Assembly (NCBI GenBank): GCA_023247035.1
Contig: JAHFHG010000011.1
Coordinates: 1-47,747 of the forward strand
Direction: 5' to 3'
DNA from: Candidatus Omnitrophota bacterium
GTDB lineage: Bacteria > Omnitrophota > Omnitrophia > Omnitrophales > Aquincolibacteriaceae
Length of the DNA: 47,747 bases
Below, piece after piece: positions 16,648 to 25,565 of this stretch. A program made the translations under genes and the position numbers. The notes under the pieces were generated by a model. The model searched no databases, was not told the DNA's origin, and saw only the letters and a list, made by a program, of their open reading frames with translations. Numbering within the stretch: position 1 is the stretch's first letter; each line of letters starts with the position of its first letter.

Positions 16648-17697
16648 TTGAAGCCTTATAAGAATTGGATCTTCGCGGTGATCGCTGGATTATCGGTTTT
16701 TATGGTTTTGAATCTAATGGTCTGGGAATTTTTTACAAAGGATATTCTCACGGACAATATTAAAAGCGGTGATTATACAAGGGTGGGTTATATCACAGGA
16801 TCAAGTTATTCCTTTAAGCCGACCTACCGGGGGACGAAGTCGCATCTTGAAAGCTGGGACTACAAAAATGAACCTGTAGATCTTATCACGATCGGTGATT
16901 CATTCTCGAATAGCTGCGGAAAAAAAGATCTGTATTATCAGGACTGGATCGCATCCCATAAGTCTTTAAACGTTTTGAACATTCAGCCGTTGCCCGGCGC
17001 TGGTTTTTACAAAACAATCCTGATTATGCTCAACAGTGGTTTTTGGGACGAGCTTCCGCCAAAAGCGATTTTGATCGAACGCGTCGAACGCCACCTGATT
17101 GATGAGTTCTCAGAGAATTTCGATCTGGAGGAAACGCGGCCTATTGAGGATGTGCGTAAGGATTTCCAACAGGTTCAATATGTTAACAGGCCGCCTTGGA
17201 TCGGTTTTTTGAATATCGGAAATTTTAAGTTTCTCCTTTACAGTTGTCTCCGTAAAATCCGGGACGACGCTTTTTTTTCAAAAGTGTACATGCGGAATTT
17301 GGACCGCTCTTTTTTCAATGTTCGCAATGATCGTTCGCTGATATGGGGATATGAAGACGTTGAGCACCTCTCGCGCGAAAACGACCAGTCGATCAAAAAA
17401 GTGAACGCCAATTTAAATGCTCTGGCCGAAAGACTTTCCAAAAAGGGAATCAAATTGTATTTTATGCCCGTCGTCGATAAGTATAATCTCTACAGCCAAT
17501 TTTTGGTTCGGAATCCGTATCCCTCAAGTCATTTCTTCGAAAAAATGCGCCCTTTGCCGAAAAAGTATGAATTCGTCGACACGAAGGCGATTTTGTTTCC
17601 TCTGGCGGCACAAGGTCAAAAAGACATTTATTGGGCGGATGATTCCCACTGGTCGTGGGACGCTACTGAAAAGATTTTGGAAGACACGAATTTTTAA
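16648..17697 (+). CDS. membrane-anchored SGNH (AlgJ/AlgX-like) O-acetyltransferase partner
   Basis: This 349-aa protein has one N-terminal membrane helix (residues ~7-27) and a large exported domain. LITIGDSFSNSCG gives a GDS block with Ser85 as probable nucleophile, and DDSHWSWDATE near residue 334 gives the Asp-x-His pair (Asp332, His334) of an SGNH/AlgX-type triad. The start is a TTG with AGGAG seven bases upstream. It directly follows the MBOAT gene, the standard pairing for periplasmic O-acetylation of polysaccharides. Sequence outside the motifs is poorly conserved, so it could easily be annotated as hypothetical. Confidence 0.8.
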   Translation: MKPYKNWIFAVIAGLSVFMVLNLMVWEFFTKDILTDNIKSGDYTRVGYITGSSYSFKPTYRGTKSHLESWDYKNEPVDLITIGDSFSNSCGKKDLYYQDWIASHKSLNVLNIQPLPGAGFYKTILIMLNSGFWDELPPKAILIERVERHLIDEFSENFDLEETRPIEDVRKDFQQVQYVNRPPWIGFLNIGNFKFLLYSCLRKIRDDAFFSKVYMRNLDRSFFNVRNDRSLIWGYEDVEHLSRENDQSIKKVNANLNALAERLSKKGIKLYFMPVVDKYNLYSQFLVRNPYPSSHFFEKMRPLPKKYEFVDTKAILFPLAAQGQKDIYWADDSHWSWDATEKILEDTNF

Positions 17698-17705
17698 GAC
17701 CAAGA

Positions 17706-18836
17706 ATGAAATTCATGGCAAAAAAACATAAAATCCTAATTGTGTTTGGAACTCGTCCGGAGGCATTGAAACTGGCTCCGGTCATAGCAGCTTTCCGCCG
17801 CGATCCGCAATTCCGCGTTTGGACCTGCCTTACCGGCCAGCACCGAGAGATGGTCGATCAGGTGCTGCGGTTATTCAGAATCCGCGTTGATTTCGATCTG
17901 GATCTAATGGTGAAAGGCCAGACGCTGAGCGACCTCACGGCGAAACTTTTCCCCAAAATGGATCGTGTGCTCCAAAAAATCAAGCCTGACCTTCTCATGG
18001 TTCAGGGGGATACGACGACAGCTTTTGCAGTCGCTCTTAAAGCTTTCTATAAACGGATCCCCGTCGCGCATGTCGAAGCCGGACTCCGGACCTTCAACAA
18101 ATATCATCCCTTTCCGGAAGAGATCAACCGGGTATTGATCTCGCATCTGGGGGATTTGCATTTTGCTCCCACCGCGGAGGCGCGGGCTAATCTTTTGCGC
18201 GAGGGGATACCCGCAAAAAATATTTTTGTGACCGGCAATACAGTCGTGGATGCGCTCAAGGAAGTCCGTTCAAAGCTTTCTTCCGCGAGAATCAGCCTGC
18301 CGGCCAAGATTTCGAACGGAACACGGATGATTCTTGTAACCGCCCACCGCCGGGAGAGTTTCGGGAAGCCTATGGTCAATATCTGCCGCGCGCTTAAAAC
18401 TCTCGCAAAAACATATCCAAATCTTGAGATTATCTATCCCGTTCACCTCAACCCCAATGTGCAGTCGATCGTCCATAAGGAGCTTGCGGGAATCCGGAAC
18501 ATTCATCTATGGAAACCTCTGTCCTACCTTGAGTTCGTAAAACTTATGGAAAGGTGCTACTTTATCCTGACGGATTCTGGGGGAGTGCAGGAAGAAGCGC
18601 CCTCATTTGGGAAACCGGTACTGGTCATGCGGGAGGTTTCCGAACGCGGAGAAGGTATCCGGATGGGGATTGCGAAACTCGTTGGAACGTCCACAATAAA
18701 AATCGTCCGTGAAGCGACGCGGTTATTAGAAAATCCGCTGGCTTATCGAAGGATGGCCGGCAAGAAAAATCCCTACGGAGACGGATTATCTTCAAAGCGG
18801 ATCGCAGCGATCGCCGGAAAGTTTTTTCGATCATGA
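17706..18836 (+). CDS. wecB: UDP-N-acetylglucosamine 2-epimerase (non-hydrolysing)
   Basis: WecB/MnaA family enzyme of 376 aa that interconverts UDP-GlcNAc and UDP-ManNAc. FGTRPEALKLAPVIAAF is the N-terminal signature, with TGQHREMVDQ, QGDTTTAFA, HVEAGLRTFN and the UDP-binding DSGGVQEEAPSFGKPVLVMR following in the right order. Typical relatives are 360-390 aa. UDP-ManNAc may be a glycan building block, or a precursor for another sugar. No UDP-ManNAc dehydrogenase (WecC) is visible in the window. The start may be 17706 or the Met three codons later. It overlaps the GT4 gene by ATGA. Confidence 0.93.
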   Translation: MKFMAKKHKILIVFGTRPEALKLAPVIAAFRRDPQFRVWTCLTGQHREMVDQVLRLFRIRVDFDLDLMVKGQTLSDLTAKLFPKMDRVLQKIKPDLLMVQGDTTTAFAVALKAFYKRIPVAHVEAGLRTFNKYHPFPEEINRVLISHLGDLHFAPTAEARANLLREGIPAKNIFVTGNTVVDALKEVRSKLSSARISLPAKISNGTRMILVTAHRRESFGKPMVNICRALKTLAKTYPNLEIIYPVHLNPNVQSIVHKELAGIRNIHLWKPLSYLEFVKLMERCYFILTDSGGVQEEAPSFGKPVLVMREVSERGEGIRMGIAKLVGTSTIKIVREATRLLENPLAYRRMAGKKNPYGDGLSSKRIAAIAGKFFRS

Positions 18837-19888
18837 GGCCTCGCGTTGCCTTCCATGTTTATCCAACAGCGTTCCAGAATCCCGGCGGGGGAGAGATCCA
18901 GCTCCTTAAAACCAAACAATATCTCGAGGCCGAGGGACTGTCGGTAAAACTTTTCGATCTCTGGACAGACAAGCTGGAGTCGTTTGATATCCTTCATACT
19001 TTCGGCTCCGTAAAAGACGCTCTTCCTATGATGGAAGCCGCCGGACGTGCCGGGGTCAAAAATGTCCTTTCGACGATCTGTTGGCACAGTTTGCGGGCGG
19101 CTTGGGGAAATTTCGGCTCTTTCAAGACGCGCTCGGCTGCGGTTGTGCGTCATGCCGCGAAAGTCCTCTGCCCTTTTGTTCCGTCTGAACGCAAACAGAT
19201 GATGGATAGAGCGGATGTTCTGATCCCCAATTCGAAAAGTGAATCGGAGCAGCTCGTGCGTTTTTTCCAGGTCCCTAAAAAAAAGATCGCGGTCATTCCA
19301 AATGCCGTCGACCCCGCTTTCGCCGGCGCTAAACCCGACTCTTTCATCGAAAAATTCGGTCTCGGGGATTTCGTTCTCTGTGTCGGCCGTATCGAGCCCA
19401 GGAAGAATCAGCTTGGGATGATCCGCGCCTTAAGTCGATCCAAAGTGTTATTCGTCCTCATTGGAGATCCGGTAAAAACTTATCCGGATTATTATCAAGC
19501 GTGTCGCAAAGCAGCCGGAGATAATATCCACTTCCTCGGCGGCATTCCCCATGATTCAGAAATGCTTCGATCGGCTTATGCCGCGTGCAATACTTTCCTA
19601 CTGGCGAGTTGGCTTGAAACACCCGGCCTTGCAGCGCTCGAGGCCGGCCTTGCCGGCGCCAAGGTCGTCATCACACAGGAAGGCGCCGCGCCGGAATACT
19701 TTCGGAACTTTGCTTCTTATGTCGATCCAAATAACTCATCCGATATTCTCGGGAAAACTTTAGCCGCTGTTGTAAAACCGAAAGATGCTTTGTTGCAAAA
19801 TCACATTCGACAAAATTTCCTGTGGGAACAGACCGCTAAAAAAACGCTCGAAATCTATCATAATCTCCTGCGTAATACCGCCTCATGA
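18833..19888 (+). CDS. family 4 glycosyltransferase
   Basis: GT-B retaining glycosyltransferase of 351 aa. The N-terminal domain begins RVAFHVYPTAFQNPGGGEIQ, with the Gly-rich donor loop. The C-terminal domain has VLCVGRIEPRKNQLGMIRAL and the E-x7-E donor-sugar motif in ETPGLAALEAGLAG. It should add a sugar to the growing lipid-linked glycan on the cytoplasmic face; UDP-ManNAc from the overlapping upstream epimerase gene is a possible donor. It is the last gene of the block, followed by a 293-bp gap. Confidence 0.9.
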   Translation: MRPRVAFHVYPTAFQNPGGGEIQLLKTKQYLEAEGLSVKLFDLWTDKLESFDILHTFGSVKDALPMMEAAGRAGVKNVLSTICWHSLRAAWGNFGSFKTRSAAVVRHAAKVLCPFVPSERKQMMDRADVLIPNSKSESEQLVRFFQVPKKKIAVIPNAVDPAFAGAKPDSFIEKFGLGDFVLCVGRIEPRKNQLGMIRALSRSKVLFVLIGDPVKTYPDYYQACRKAAGDNIHFLGGIPHDSEMLRSAYAACNTFLLASWLETPGLAALEAGLAGAKVVITQEGAAPEYFRNFASYVDPNNSSDILGKTLAAVVKPKDALLQNHIRQNFLWEQTAKKTLEIYHNLLRNTAS

Positions 19889-20181
19889 AAATCAGCGTTG
19901 ATACAAATTTCATTACATAATCATCCCAGGAACCCGTGTTTAGGCCGCATTTTGTACCTAAGATTGCAAACAAGAGCCTGTATGAAATAGTTAATCTCGA
20001 AAAGTTGCTTCCGGCTCATTTTAATTTCCCGTTCGGTTCAGCTCTCCCAGCGTATTACGAAAAATGTAGGACGAATAAGGGCTGTTTCTGCTATTATGCG
20101 TATTCCAAAAGAGCCTGAATCTGTAAAATCTTTTTAGCTAGTTACGCTTATTCCTGCTTGATTTTAAACGCAAGGACGAAA
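19889..20181. other. 293-bp intergenic region, no clear element
   Basis: This gap separates the pseudaminic acid/export block from the heptose block. A 60-codon frame starting with GTG at 19936 has no Shine-Dalgarno sequence and no family marks, and I do not call it. No convincing terminator hairpin or -35/-10 pair was seen, though a promoter for the next block is expected. Confidence 0.4.
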
Positions 20182-20949
20182 ATGAAAATAACGCTATTGG
20201 TCATGACCCTCAATGAAGTGAATGGGATGAAGGCCATCATGCCGCAAATTGACAGGTCTTGGGTGGACCAGATCATTATTGTAGATGGCGGTTCTACCGA
20301 CGGTACCATTGAATGGGCTAAAGAGAAAGGATATGAAGTCTATGTCCAAAAGCAAAGAGGATTCCGCCATGCTTACACTGAAGTGTGGCCGCTCATAAGA
20401 GGAGATGGCGTTATCACCTTCAGTCCTGACGGCAACTCCGTGCCCACGGCTATTCCAGAGCTAGTTTCTAAGATGAAGGAAGGATATGACATGGTGATTG
20501 CATCCCGTTACCTTGGAGATGCCAAAAGCCACGACGATGATGCGGTGACAGCGTTCGGCAATTGGCTATTTACCCGGACCGTAAATTTGCTTCATGGCGG
20601 CCGCTATACCGATGTCATGGTAATCTTTCGCGCCTACCGTAAAGACCTCGTTCAGGAATTGGGACTCGACCAAGACGAGGCGTATGAACTGCCGGAAAAA
20701 CTGTTTGGAACCAAAATTAGCTGGGAACCTTTGCTATCCGTACGCGCTGCTAAACAGAAACTTAAGGTCACTGAAATACCCGCCGATGAGCCGGCAAGAA
20801 TTGGCGGGGAACGCAAACTGCAGGTCTTAAAATGGGGCGCCTGCTATTATTTCCAGTTTATTAGGGAATTATGGTTTTGGAAACCGGCTAAAAATAAGTC
20901 ATTACGCTTCGCGATGGAGGAGTGTAAGCATGAGCAACAAAAATTTTGA
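20182..20949 (+). CDS. DPM1-like family 2 glycosyltransferase
   Basis: GT-A fold glycosyltransferase of 255 aa. Its layout is that of dolichyl/undecaprenyl-phosphate sugar transferases: LVMTLNEVNGMKAIMPQI, IIIVDGGSTDGTIEWA, then TFSPDGNSVPTAIPEL where the usual DxD-type metal site is, and IASRYLGDAKSHDD. The ATG at 20182 with AAGGA at 20172-20176 is preferred to an in-frame TTG at 20158. It may make polyprenyl-phosphate sugars, the donors used by the GT-C membrane transferases encoded at 33845-40427, which would explain having them in one locus. The stop lies 20 bp inside the next gene. Confidence 0.85.
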   Translation: MKITLLVMTLNEVNGMKAIMPQIDRSWVDQIIIVDGGSTDGTIEWAKEKGYEVYVQKQRGFRHAYTEVWPLIRGDGVITFSPDGNSVPTAIPELVSKMKEGYDMVIASRYLGDAKSHDDDAVTAFGNWLFTRTVNLLHGGRYTDVMVIFRAYRKDLVQELGLDQDEAYELPEKLFGTKISWEPLLSVRAAKQKLKVTEIPADEPARIGGERKLQVLKWGACYYFQFIRELWFWKPAKNKSLRFAMEECKHEQQKF

Positions 20950-22444
20950 TGTGGTGTTGGTGAATCCTGGCAGCCGCCGGGCTGTTTATCAAGTCTTGGG
21001 CGATGAATTTTCCGCCATTGAGCCGCCGTCTCTCGCCGGATTGTTTGCGACTTATCTCCGGAATAAAGGACTTTCCGTCGCGCTCGTTGACGCGCCGGCC
21101 GACAATCTGAGTCCGGAGGGAGCAGCGCAAGTAATCTCCGAAAAATATTTTCCCATTCTAATCGTGATGGTGGTTTATGGTTTTCAGCCTTCCGCATCTA
21201 CTCAGAACATGACGGCCGCGGGTGAAACGTGTCGCGCGCTAAAAGAAATCGATCCCAACTCTAAGATCATGATGACCGGCACGCACCCAGCCGCTCTTCC
21301 TGAACGCACGATGAAAGAAGAAGCGATCGATTTTGTTTGCGATCGGGAAGGCCCGGAGACGATCCTGCAGACGCTCTTAGCTCTCAAAGCCGGCGCTAAA
21401 GAGGGAGATGCGGATTTCCAAAAGATTCCCAGTTTATGGTATTGGAGTGACCGCGTCATCATGTCCAATGCCCCGGGCCCTCTGATGGCTGATCTTGACG
21501 GCGAAATGCCCGCTGTGGCTTGGGATCTTCTCCCGATGAGTAAATACAGGGCTCATAATTGGCATTGCTTCGAGGATATTCACGCGCGTCAGCCCTACGC
21601 GTCCATGCACACGGGTCTGGGGTGTCCTTTCTCCTGCACCTTTTGTTGTATTAACGCGCCTTTTGGGAAACCTTCCTACCGTCTTTGGTCGCCGGATTCT
21701 GTGATTGCCCAGATCGATACCCTCGTGAATCAATACGGTGTCAGGAACATCAAATTTGTCGATGAAATGTTCGTTCTCAATAGGGCGCATGTCGAGGGAA
21801 TCTGTGACCACATTATCGCGCGCGGCTACGATCTGAACATTTGGGCCTATGCGAGGATCGATACGATCAAGGATGGAATGCTCGAGAAGCTTAAACGCGC
21901 AGGCTTCCGGTGGTTGGCGCTGGGGATCGAATCAGGCAGCGATCACGTCCGGGACGGCGTCGAGAAAGGCCGCTTTGGATACGAAGACATTATTAAAATT
22001 GTCCGTAAAACCCAGGACGCCGGAATCAACGTAATCGGCAATTACATTTTCGGGCTTCCCGATGATACGCATGACTCGATGCAGGAAACTCTCGATCTGG
22101 CGCTTGAGTGCAATTGCGAATTCGCCAATTTTTACTGCGCGATGGCCTATCCGGGATCCAAGCTTTACTCACTCGCCCTCGAGAAGGGGTGGGAGCTTCC
22201 CGATTCTTGGATCGGATATTCTCAGCATAGTTACGAGTGCCATCCTTTGCGGACCGAGACGCTGACCAGCGCGGAAGTTTTGCGCTTCAGGGATTCCGCT
22301 TTTATCAAGTATTTCATTCATCCTTCCTACCTGTCGATGGTCAAACGCAAATTCGGCGATGATGTTGTCGCTCATATTCAAGAAATGACTCGGTTCAAAT
22401 TAAAACGCAAAATCCTCGAAGAAAGCAGCGTCCGCCTTGCGTGA
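20930..22444 (+). CDS. B12-binding-domain radical SAM protein
   Basis: This 504-aa protein has an N-terminal cobalamin-binding-like Rossmann domain (residues ~5-150), then a radical SAM barrel. The [4Fe-4S] ligands are Cys232, Cys236 and Cys239 in GLGCPFSCTFCC. LKFVDEMFVLN-type and ALGIESGSD segments fit the BchE/HpnJ-like class. The classical DxHxxG cobalamin motif is absent, as is usual for this class. Members methylate or rearrange unactivated carbons. In a heptose-nucleotide cluster it could C-methylate a sugar or lipid. GGAGG lies just upstream of the ATG, and it overlaps the GT2 gene by 20 bp. The substrate is not predictable. Confidence 0.88.
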   Translation: MSNKNFDVVLVNPGSRRAVYQVLGDEFSAIEPPSLAGLFATYLRNKGLSVALVDAPADNLSPEGAAQVISEKYFPILIVMVVYGFQPSASTQNMTAAGETCRALKEIDPNSKIMMTGTHPAALPERTMKEEAIDFVCDREGPETILQTLLALKAGAKEGDADFQKIPSLWYWSDRVIMSNAPGPLMADLDGEMPAVAWDLLPMSKYRAHNWHCFEDIHARQPYASMHTGLGCPFSCTFCCINAPFGKPSYRLWSPDSVIAQIDTLVNQYGVRNIKFVDEMFVLNRAHVEGICDHIIARGYDLNIWAYARIDTIKDGMLEKLKRAGFRWLALGIESGSDHVRDGVEKGRFGYEDIIKIVRKTQDAGINVIGNYIFGLPDDTHDSMQETLDLALECNCEFANFYCAMAYPGSKLYSLALEKGWELPDSWIGYSQHSYECHPLRTETLTSAEVLRFRDSAFIKYFIHPSYLSMVKRKFGDDVVAHIQEMTRFKLKRKILEESSVRLA

Positions 22445-22459
22445 AATCTTCATACGATC

Positions 22460-23461
22460 ATGATCATTACCAGAACCCCGTTTAGGATATCCTTTTTCGG
22501 CGGCGGGACCGATTATCCGGCTTGGTTTCAAGAGCATGGGGGCGTCGTTCTTGCTACTGCAATCGACAAATATTGCTATATCAGCTGCCGTCATTTGCCG
22601 CCTTTTTTTTCATACAAACATCGTATCGTTTATTCCCAAACCGAAATTGTGCGTGAAATAGCCGAGATTAAACACCCTGCAGTCAAAGCGGTATTCGAAT
22701 GGGCGGGCGTTGAGAAAGGTATGGAGATCCATCACGACGGCGATCTGCCCGCGCGATCAGGGCTTGGCTCTAGTTCGGCATTCACGGTCGGGTTGCTCCA
22801 CGCTCTCAGCGCCTTGCGAGGCCGATACATGTCAAAAGAAAAATTGGCTGCTACGGCCATTTTTATTGAGCAGAAAATGATCCGTGAACATGTAGGTTCC
22901 CAGGATCAAATTTCCGTTGCGTTTGGCGGTTTCAACCGGATCGAGTTCCATCCCAATGATACTTTTGATGTTTCGCCCGTCATACTTTCAGGCGAAAGAT
23001 TCGAAGAGCTGGAAAACCACATGATGCTTTTCTTTACGGGCTTTTCAAGGATCGCTTCCGACATCGCAAAAACCAAGATCGATAATTTCAAAAAATGTGA
23101 GATTGAACTTAAAGCCATGAAAGCGATGGTGGATCAAGCCATCCATATTCTTCAGGATCCGGATGTCTCAATCGATGAATTTGGAAAGCTCCTGGATGAA
23201 AATTGGAAATTTAAGCGCGGATTGTCGGACCGAGTGACGAATCCGGAAATCGATAAGATTTACAAGGACGCCAAAGATGCGGGCGCTCTCGGTGGAAAGA
23301 TACTTGGCGCAGGCGGTGGCGGATTCTTACTTCTCTTCGTAAAACCAGAATTGCAGTTACAGGTCCGCAAATGCCTTCACAATCTCATCTATGTCCCTTT
23401 CGAATTTGATAACTCCGGGAGCCAAGTGATTATTTATCAACCTACCCGCAAACGTGCTTGA
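22460..23461 (+). CDS. hddA: D-glycero-D-manno-heptose 7-phosphate kinase-like GHMP kinase (HddA)
   Basis: GHMP-family kinase of 333 aa. RTPFRISFFGGGTDYPAW at 5-22 is the HddA/dehydrogenase-linked kinase signature. The ATP loop is LPARSGLGSSSAFTVG (96-111) and motif 3 is KILGAGGGGFLLLF (280-293). HddA phosphorylates C1 of heptose 7-phosphate on the way to GDP-heptose. An HddC-like guanylyltransferase is encoded three genes on, supporting this. The isomerase GmhA and phosphatase GmhB are not in the window and would have to be elsewhere. An L-fucose kinase-like role is an alternative for this GHMP subgroup. Confidence 0.85.
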   Translation: MIITRTPFRISFFGGGTDYPAWFQEHGGVVLATAIDKYCYISCRHLPPFFSYKHRIVYSQTEIVREIAEIKHPAVKAVFEWAGVEKGMEIHHDGDLPARSGLGSSSAFTVGLLHALSALRGRYMSKEKLAATAIFIEQKMIREHVGSQDQISVAFGGFNRIEFHPNDTFDVSPVILSGERFEELENHMMLFFTGFSRIASDIAKTKIDNFKKCEIELKAMKAMVDQAIHILQDPDVSIDEFGKLLDENWKFKRGLSDRVTNPEIDKIYKDAKDAGALGGKILGAGGGGFLLLFVKPELQLQVRKCLHNLIYVPFEFDNSGSQVIIYQPTRKRA

Positions 23462-23489
23462 AGCGCTGTGGCGGCGTCCGATTGAGGCC

Positions 23490-25517
23490 ATGGATATAGA
23501 AACCATTTACCGTTCCCTTTATCTTATCCGCCGAGCCGAAGAAGAAATTGTGCGCATTTATCCCTCCGACAAAATCAAAAGCCCGGTCCATCTTTCCATC
23601 GGACAGGAAGCCGTATCGGTCGGCGTTTGCGCGGCGCTGCAGAAGGACGATGTCGTATTCGGGACATATCGAAGTCACGCGCTTTATCTTGCGAAGACCG
23701 GCGACCTGAAGGGTTTTTTCGCCGAGTTGTACGGCAAGGCTACGGGTTGCTCGAAGGGTAAGGGAGGCTCCATGCACCTTGCCAATGCCGCAAGGGGCAT
23801 GATGGGCACATCCGGAGTGGTGGGCACCACGATTCCGCAAGCCGTCGGTTATGCCTATGCCTTAAAACAACGCCGTGAAAAAAATATCGTTGCGGTCTTT
23901 TTGGGAGACGGCGCCGCGGAAGAAGGCGTCTTCCATGAAAGCCTCAATTTTGCGGCGCTTAAAAACCTGCCTGTCATTTTTATTTGCGAAAATAATTTGC
24001 TCGCGATCCACACCTACCAGCGCCAACGCCAGCACTTGGCGAAAATCACAGGCATCGTGCGCGCTCATGGCATACCGGCCGTACGAATCGATCGTAACGA
24101 CACGGCTAAAATTCATGCCCGCGCAAAAAGCGCGGCGGCAGCGATTCGCGCAGGCAAGAGCGGTCCGTTTTTCATCGAATGCATGACCTGTCGCTGGAAG
24201 GAACACGTAGGGCCGGGGGATGATTTCAGTCTCGGCTATCGCAGCCTTGAGGATGTCCAAAAATGGAAGGACTGCGATGAACTAAAAATTATCGGCAAAA
24301 AAATTTTCTCAGAACGCCGCGCTGAAATTGAAGCGGAAATCGATAAGGAAATTCAGGCCGCCGTTCGGTTCGCGGAGGAAAGTCCGTTTCCCGAAGCCGT
24401 CGAGCTTTACACCGATGTCTTTAAGGACAATGCGCCCTCGGGATTTAAGCCTGCTCTGTCCGTGGCGCGTGAGCGCGAGATCGGCTTTGTTGACGCAGTG
24501 CGCGAGGCCTTGGATCAGGAAATGGAACGCAGCAAGTCCGTTATTGTGTTTGGACTGGATGTAGATGATCCCAAGGCAATTCAGGGAACCACGCGCGGCT
24601 TGCCGCAAAAATATGGCGCCGATCGCGTCTTCGGCACACCGCTTTCCGAGGAGGCGATGACCGGGGCAGCCATCGGCATGGCCTTAGCAGGCCTGCGGCC
24701 GGTGCATGTTCACATCCGCATGGATTTTCTGATGCTGGCAATGAATCAATTAATCAATATGGCCGCCAAAACCCGTTACGCCTTTGGCGGACAATTTTCT
24801 CTTCCCCTCGTCGTTCGCGCTATGATTGGACGCAGTTGGGGACAGGGCGCGCAGCATTCGCAAGCATTGCACTCATTTTTTATGCATGTTCCTGGATTAA
24901 AGGTGGTCGCTCCGACAAATCCTCATGATGCCAAAGGATGTTTGATCGCAGCGATCCGCGACGACAACCCCGTCATTTACGTGGAGCACCGGTTCTTGCA
25001 TTATCAAAAAGGACCCGTGCCGGAAGCAGCCTATGAAGTGCTCCCCGGCAAGGCGCGAATCACCGCAGAAGGCAAAGATGTCACGCTCGTGGGTATCTCT
25101 CATATGCAGCTCGAATGTATTCGAGCACGCAGCTACCTTGAAACTGTCGGTATTCAAGCGGAAGTCATCGACCCTATTTGGTTAAATCCTCTCGACTTAA
25201 ATACCCTTTACGCCTCGGTTCAAAAAACTCGCCGATTGGTTATTGTGGATAACGGTTGGACGACCTGCGGAGCCGCAGCAGAGATCGCTGCCCAAGTCGC
25301 GCAGTATTTCGAGGGCAGCGCCGACATTCGCATTCGACGAATGGGTTTCGCTCCCGTGACTTGTCCGACGTCACCCTCGCTTGAAGCTCATTTTTACCCC
25401 AATTCCCGCAGTATTGCTTCCGCAGCCTATAAGCTTGTGTTTGGCGCTCAGACCGACGACTGGCTTCCGAAAGAACGTCATGACTTTCAGGTCTGTGAAT
25501 TTAAAGGGCCTTTCTAA
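23490..25517 (+). CDS. fused alpha/beta TPP-dependent 2-oxoacid dehydrogenase E1-like enzyme
   Basis: This 675-aa protein joins an E1-alpha part (to about residue 320) and an E1-beta part. The TPP motif is GDGAAEEG (139-146) ending at Asn168-Asn169, and R61-S-H63 is the usual alpha-chain loop. The beta part has LSEEAMTGAAIGMALAGLRP with the catalytic Glu, GAQHSQALHSFF and PGLKVVAPTNPHDAKG, so the active site looks intact. No E2 lipoyl-transferase or E3 gene is near, and the neighbours are GDP-heptose enzymes. It may transfer a 2-carbon unit from a 2-oxoacid to a keto-sugar, as proposed for the E1-like AviB1/AviB2 pair. ATG 23490 matches the E1 N-terminus; GTG 23454 is an alternative. Confidence 0.85.
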   Translation: MDIETIYRSLYLIRRAEEEIVRIYPSDKIKSPVHLSIGQEAVSVGVCAALQKDDVVFGTYRSHALYLAKTGDLKGFFAELYGKATGCSKGKGGSMHLANAARGMMGTSGVVGTTIPQAVGYAYALKQRREKNIVAVFLGDGAAEEGVFHESLNFAALKNLPVIFICENNLLAIHTYQRQRQHLAKITGIVRAHGIPAVRIDRNDTAKIHARAKSAAAAIRAGKSGPFFIECMTCRWKEHVGPGDDFSLGYRSLEDVQKWKDCDELKIIGKKIFSERRAEIEAEIDKEIQAAVRFAEESPFPEAVELYTDVFKDNAPSGFKPALSVAREREIGFVDAVREALDQEMERSKSVIVFGLDVDDPKAIQGTTRGLPQKYGADRVFGTPLSEEAMTGAAIGMALAGLRPVHVHIRMDFLMLAMNQLINMAAKTRYAFGGQFSLPLVVRAMIGRSWGQGAQHSQALHSFFMHVPGLKVVAPTNPHDAKGCLIAAIRDDNPVIYVEHRFLHYQKGPVPEAAYEVLPGKARITAEGKDVTLVGISHMQLECIRARSYLETVGIQAEVIDPIWLNPLDLNTLYASVQKTRRLVIVDNGWTTCGAAAEIAAQVAQYFEGSADIRIRRMGFAPVTCPTSPSLEAHFYPNSRSIASAAYKLVFGAQTDDWLPKERHDFQVCEFKGPF

Positions 25518-25565
25518 TCAGCCTAAAATGTTAATCCTTTCTTGCTTTAATTTTTGGAGCCATTC

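Noticed and set aside
19936-20118. 60-codon frame in the 293-bp gap
   Set aside because: GTG start with no ribosome binding site, no recognisable sequence, cysteine/tyrosine-rich chance composition.
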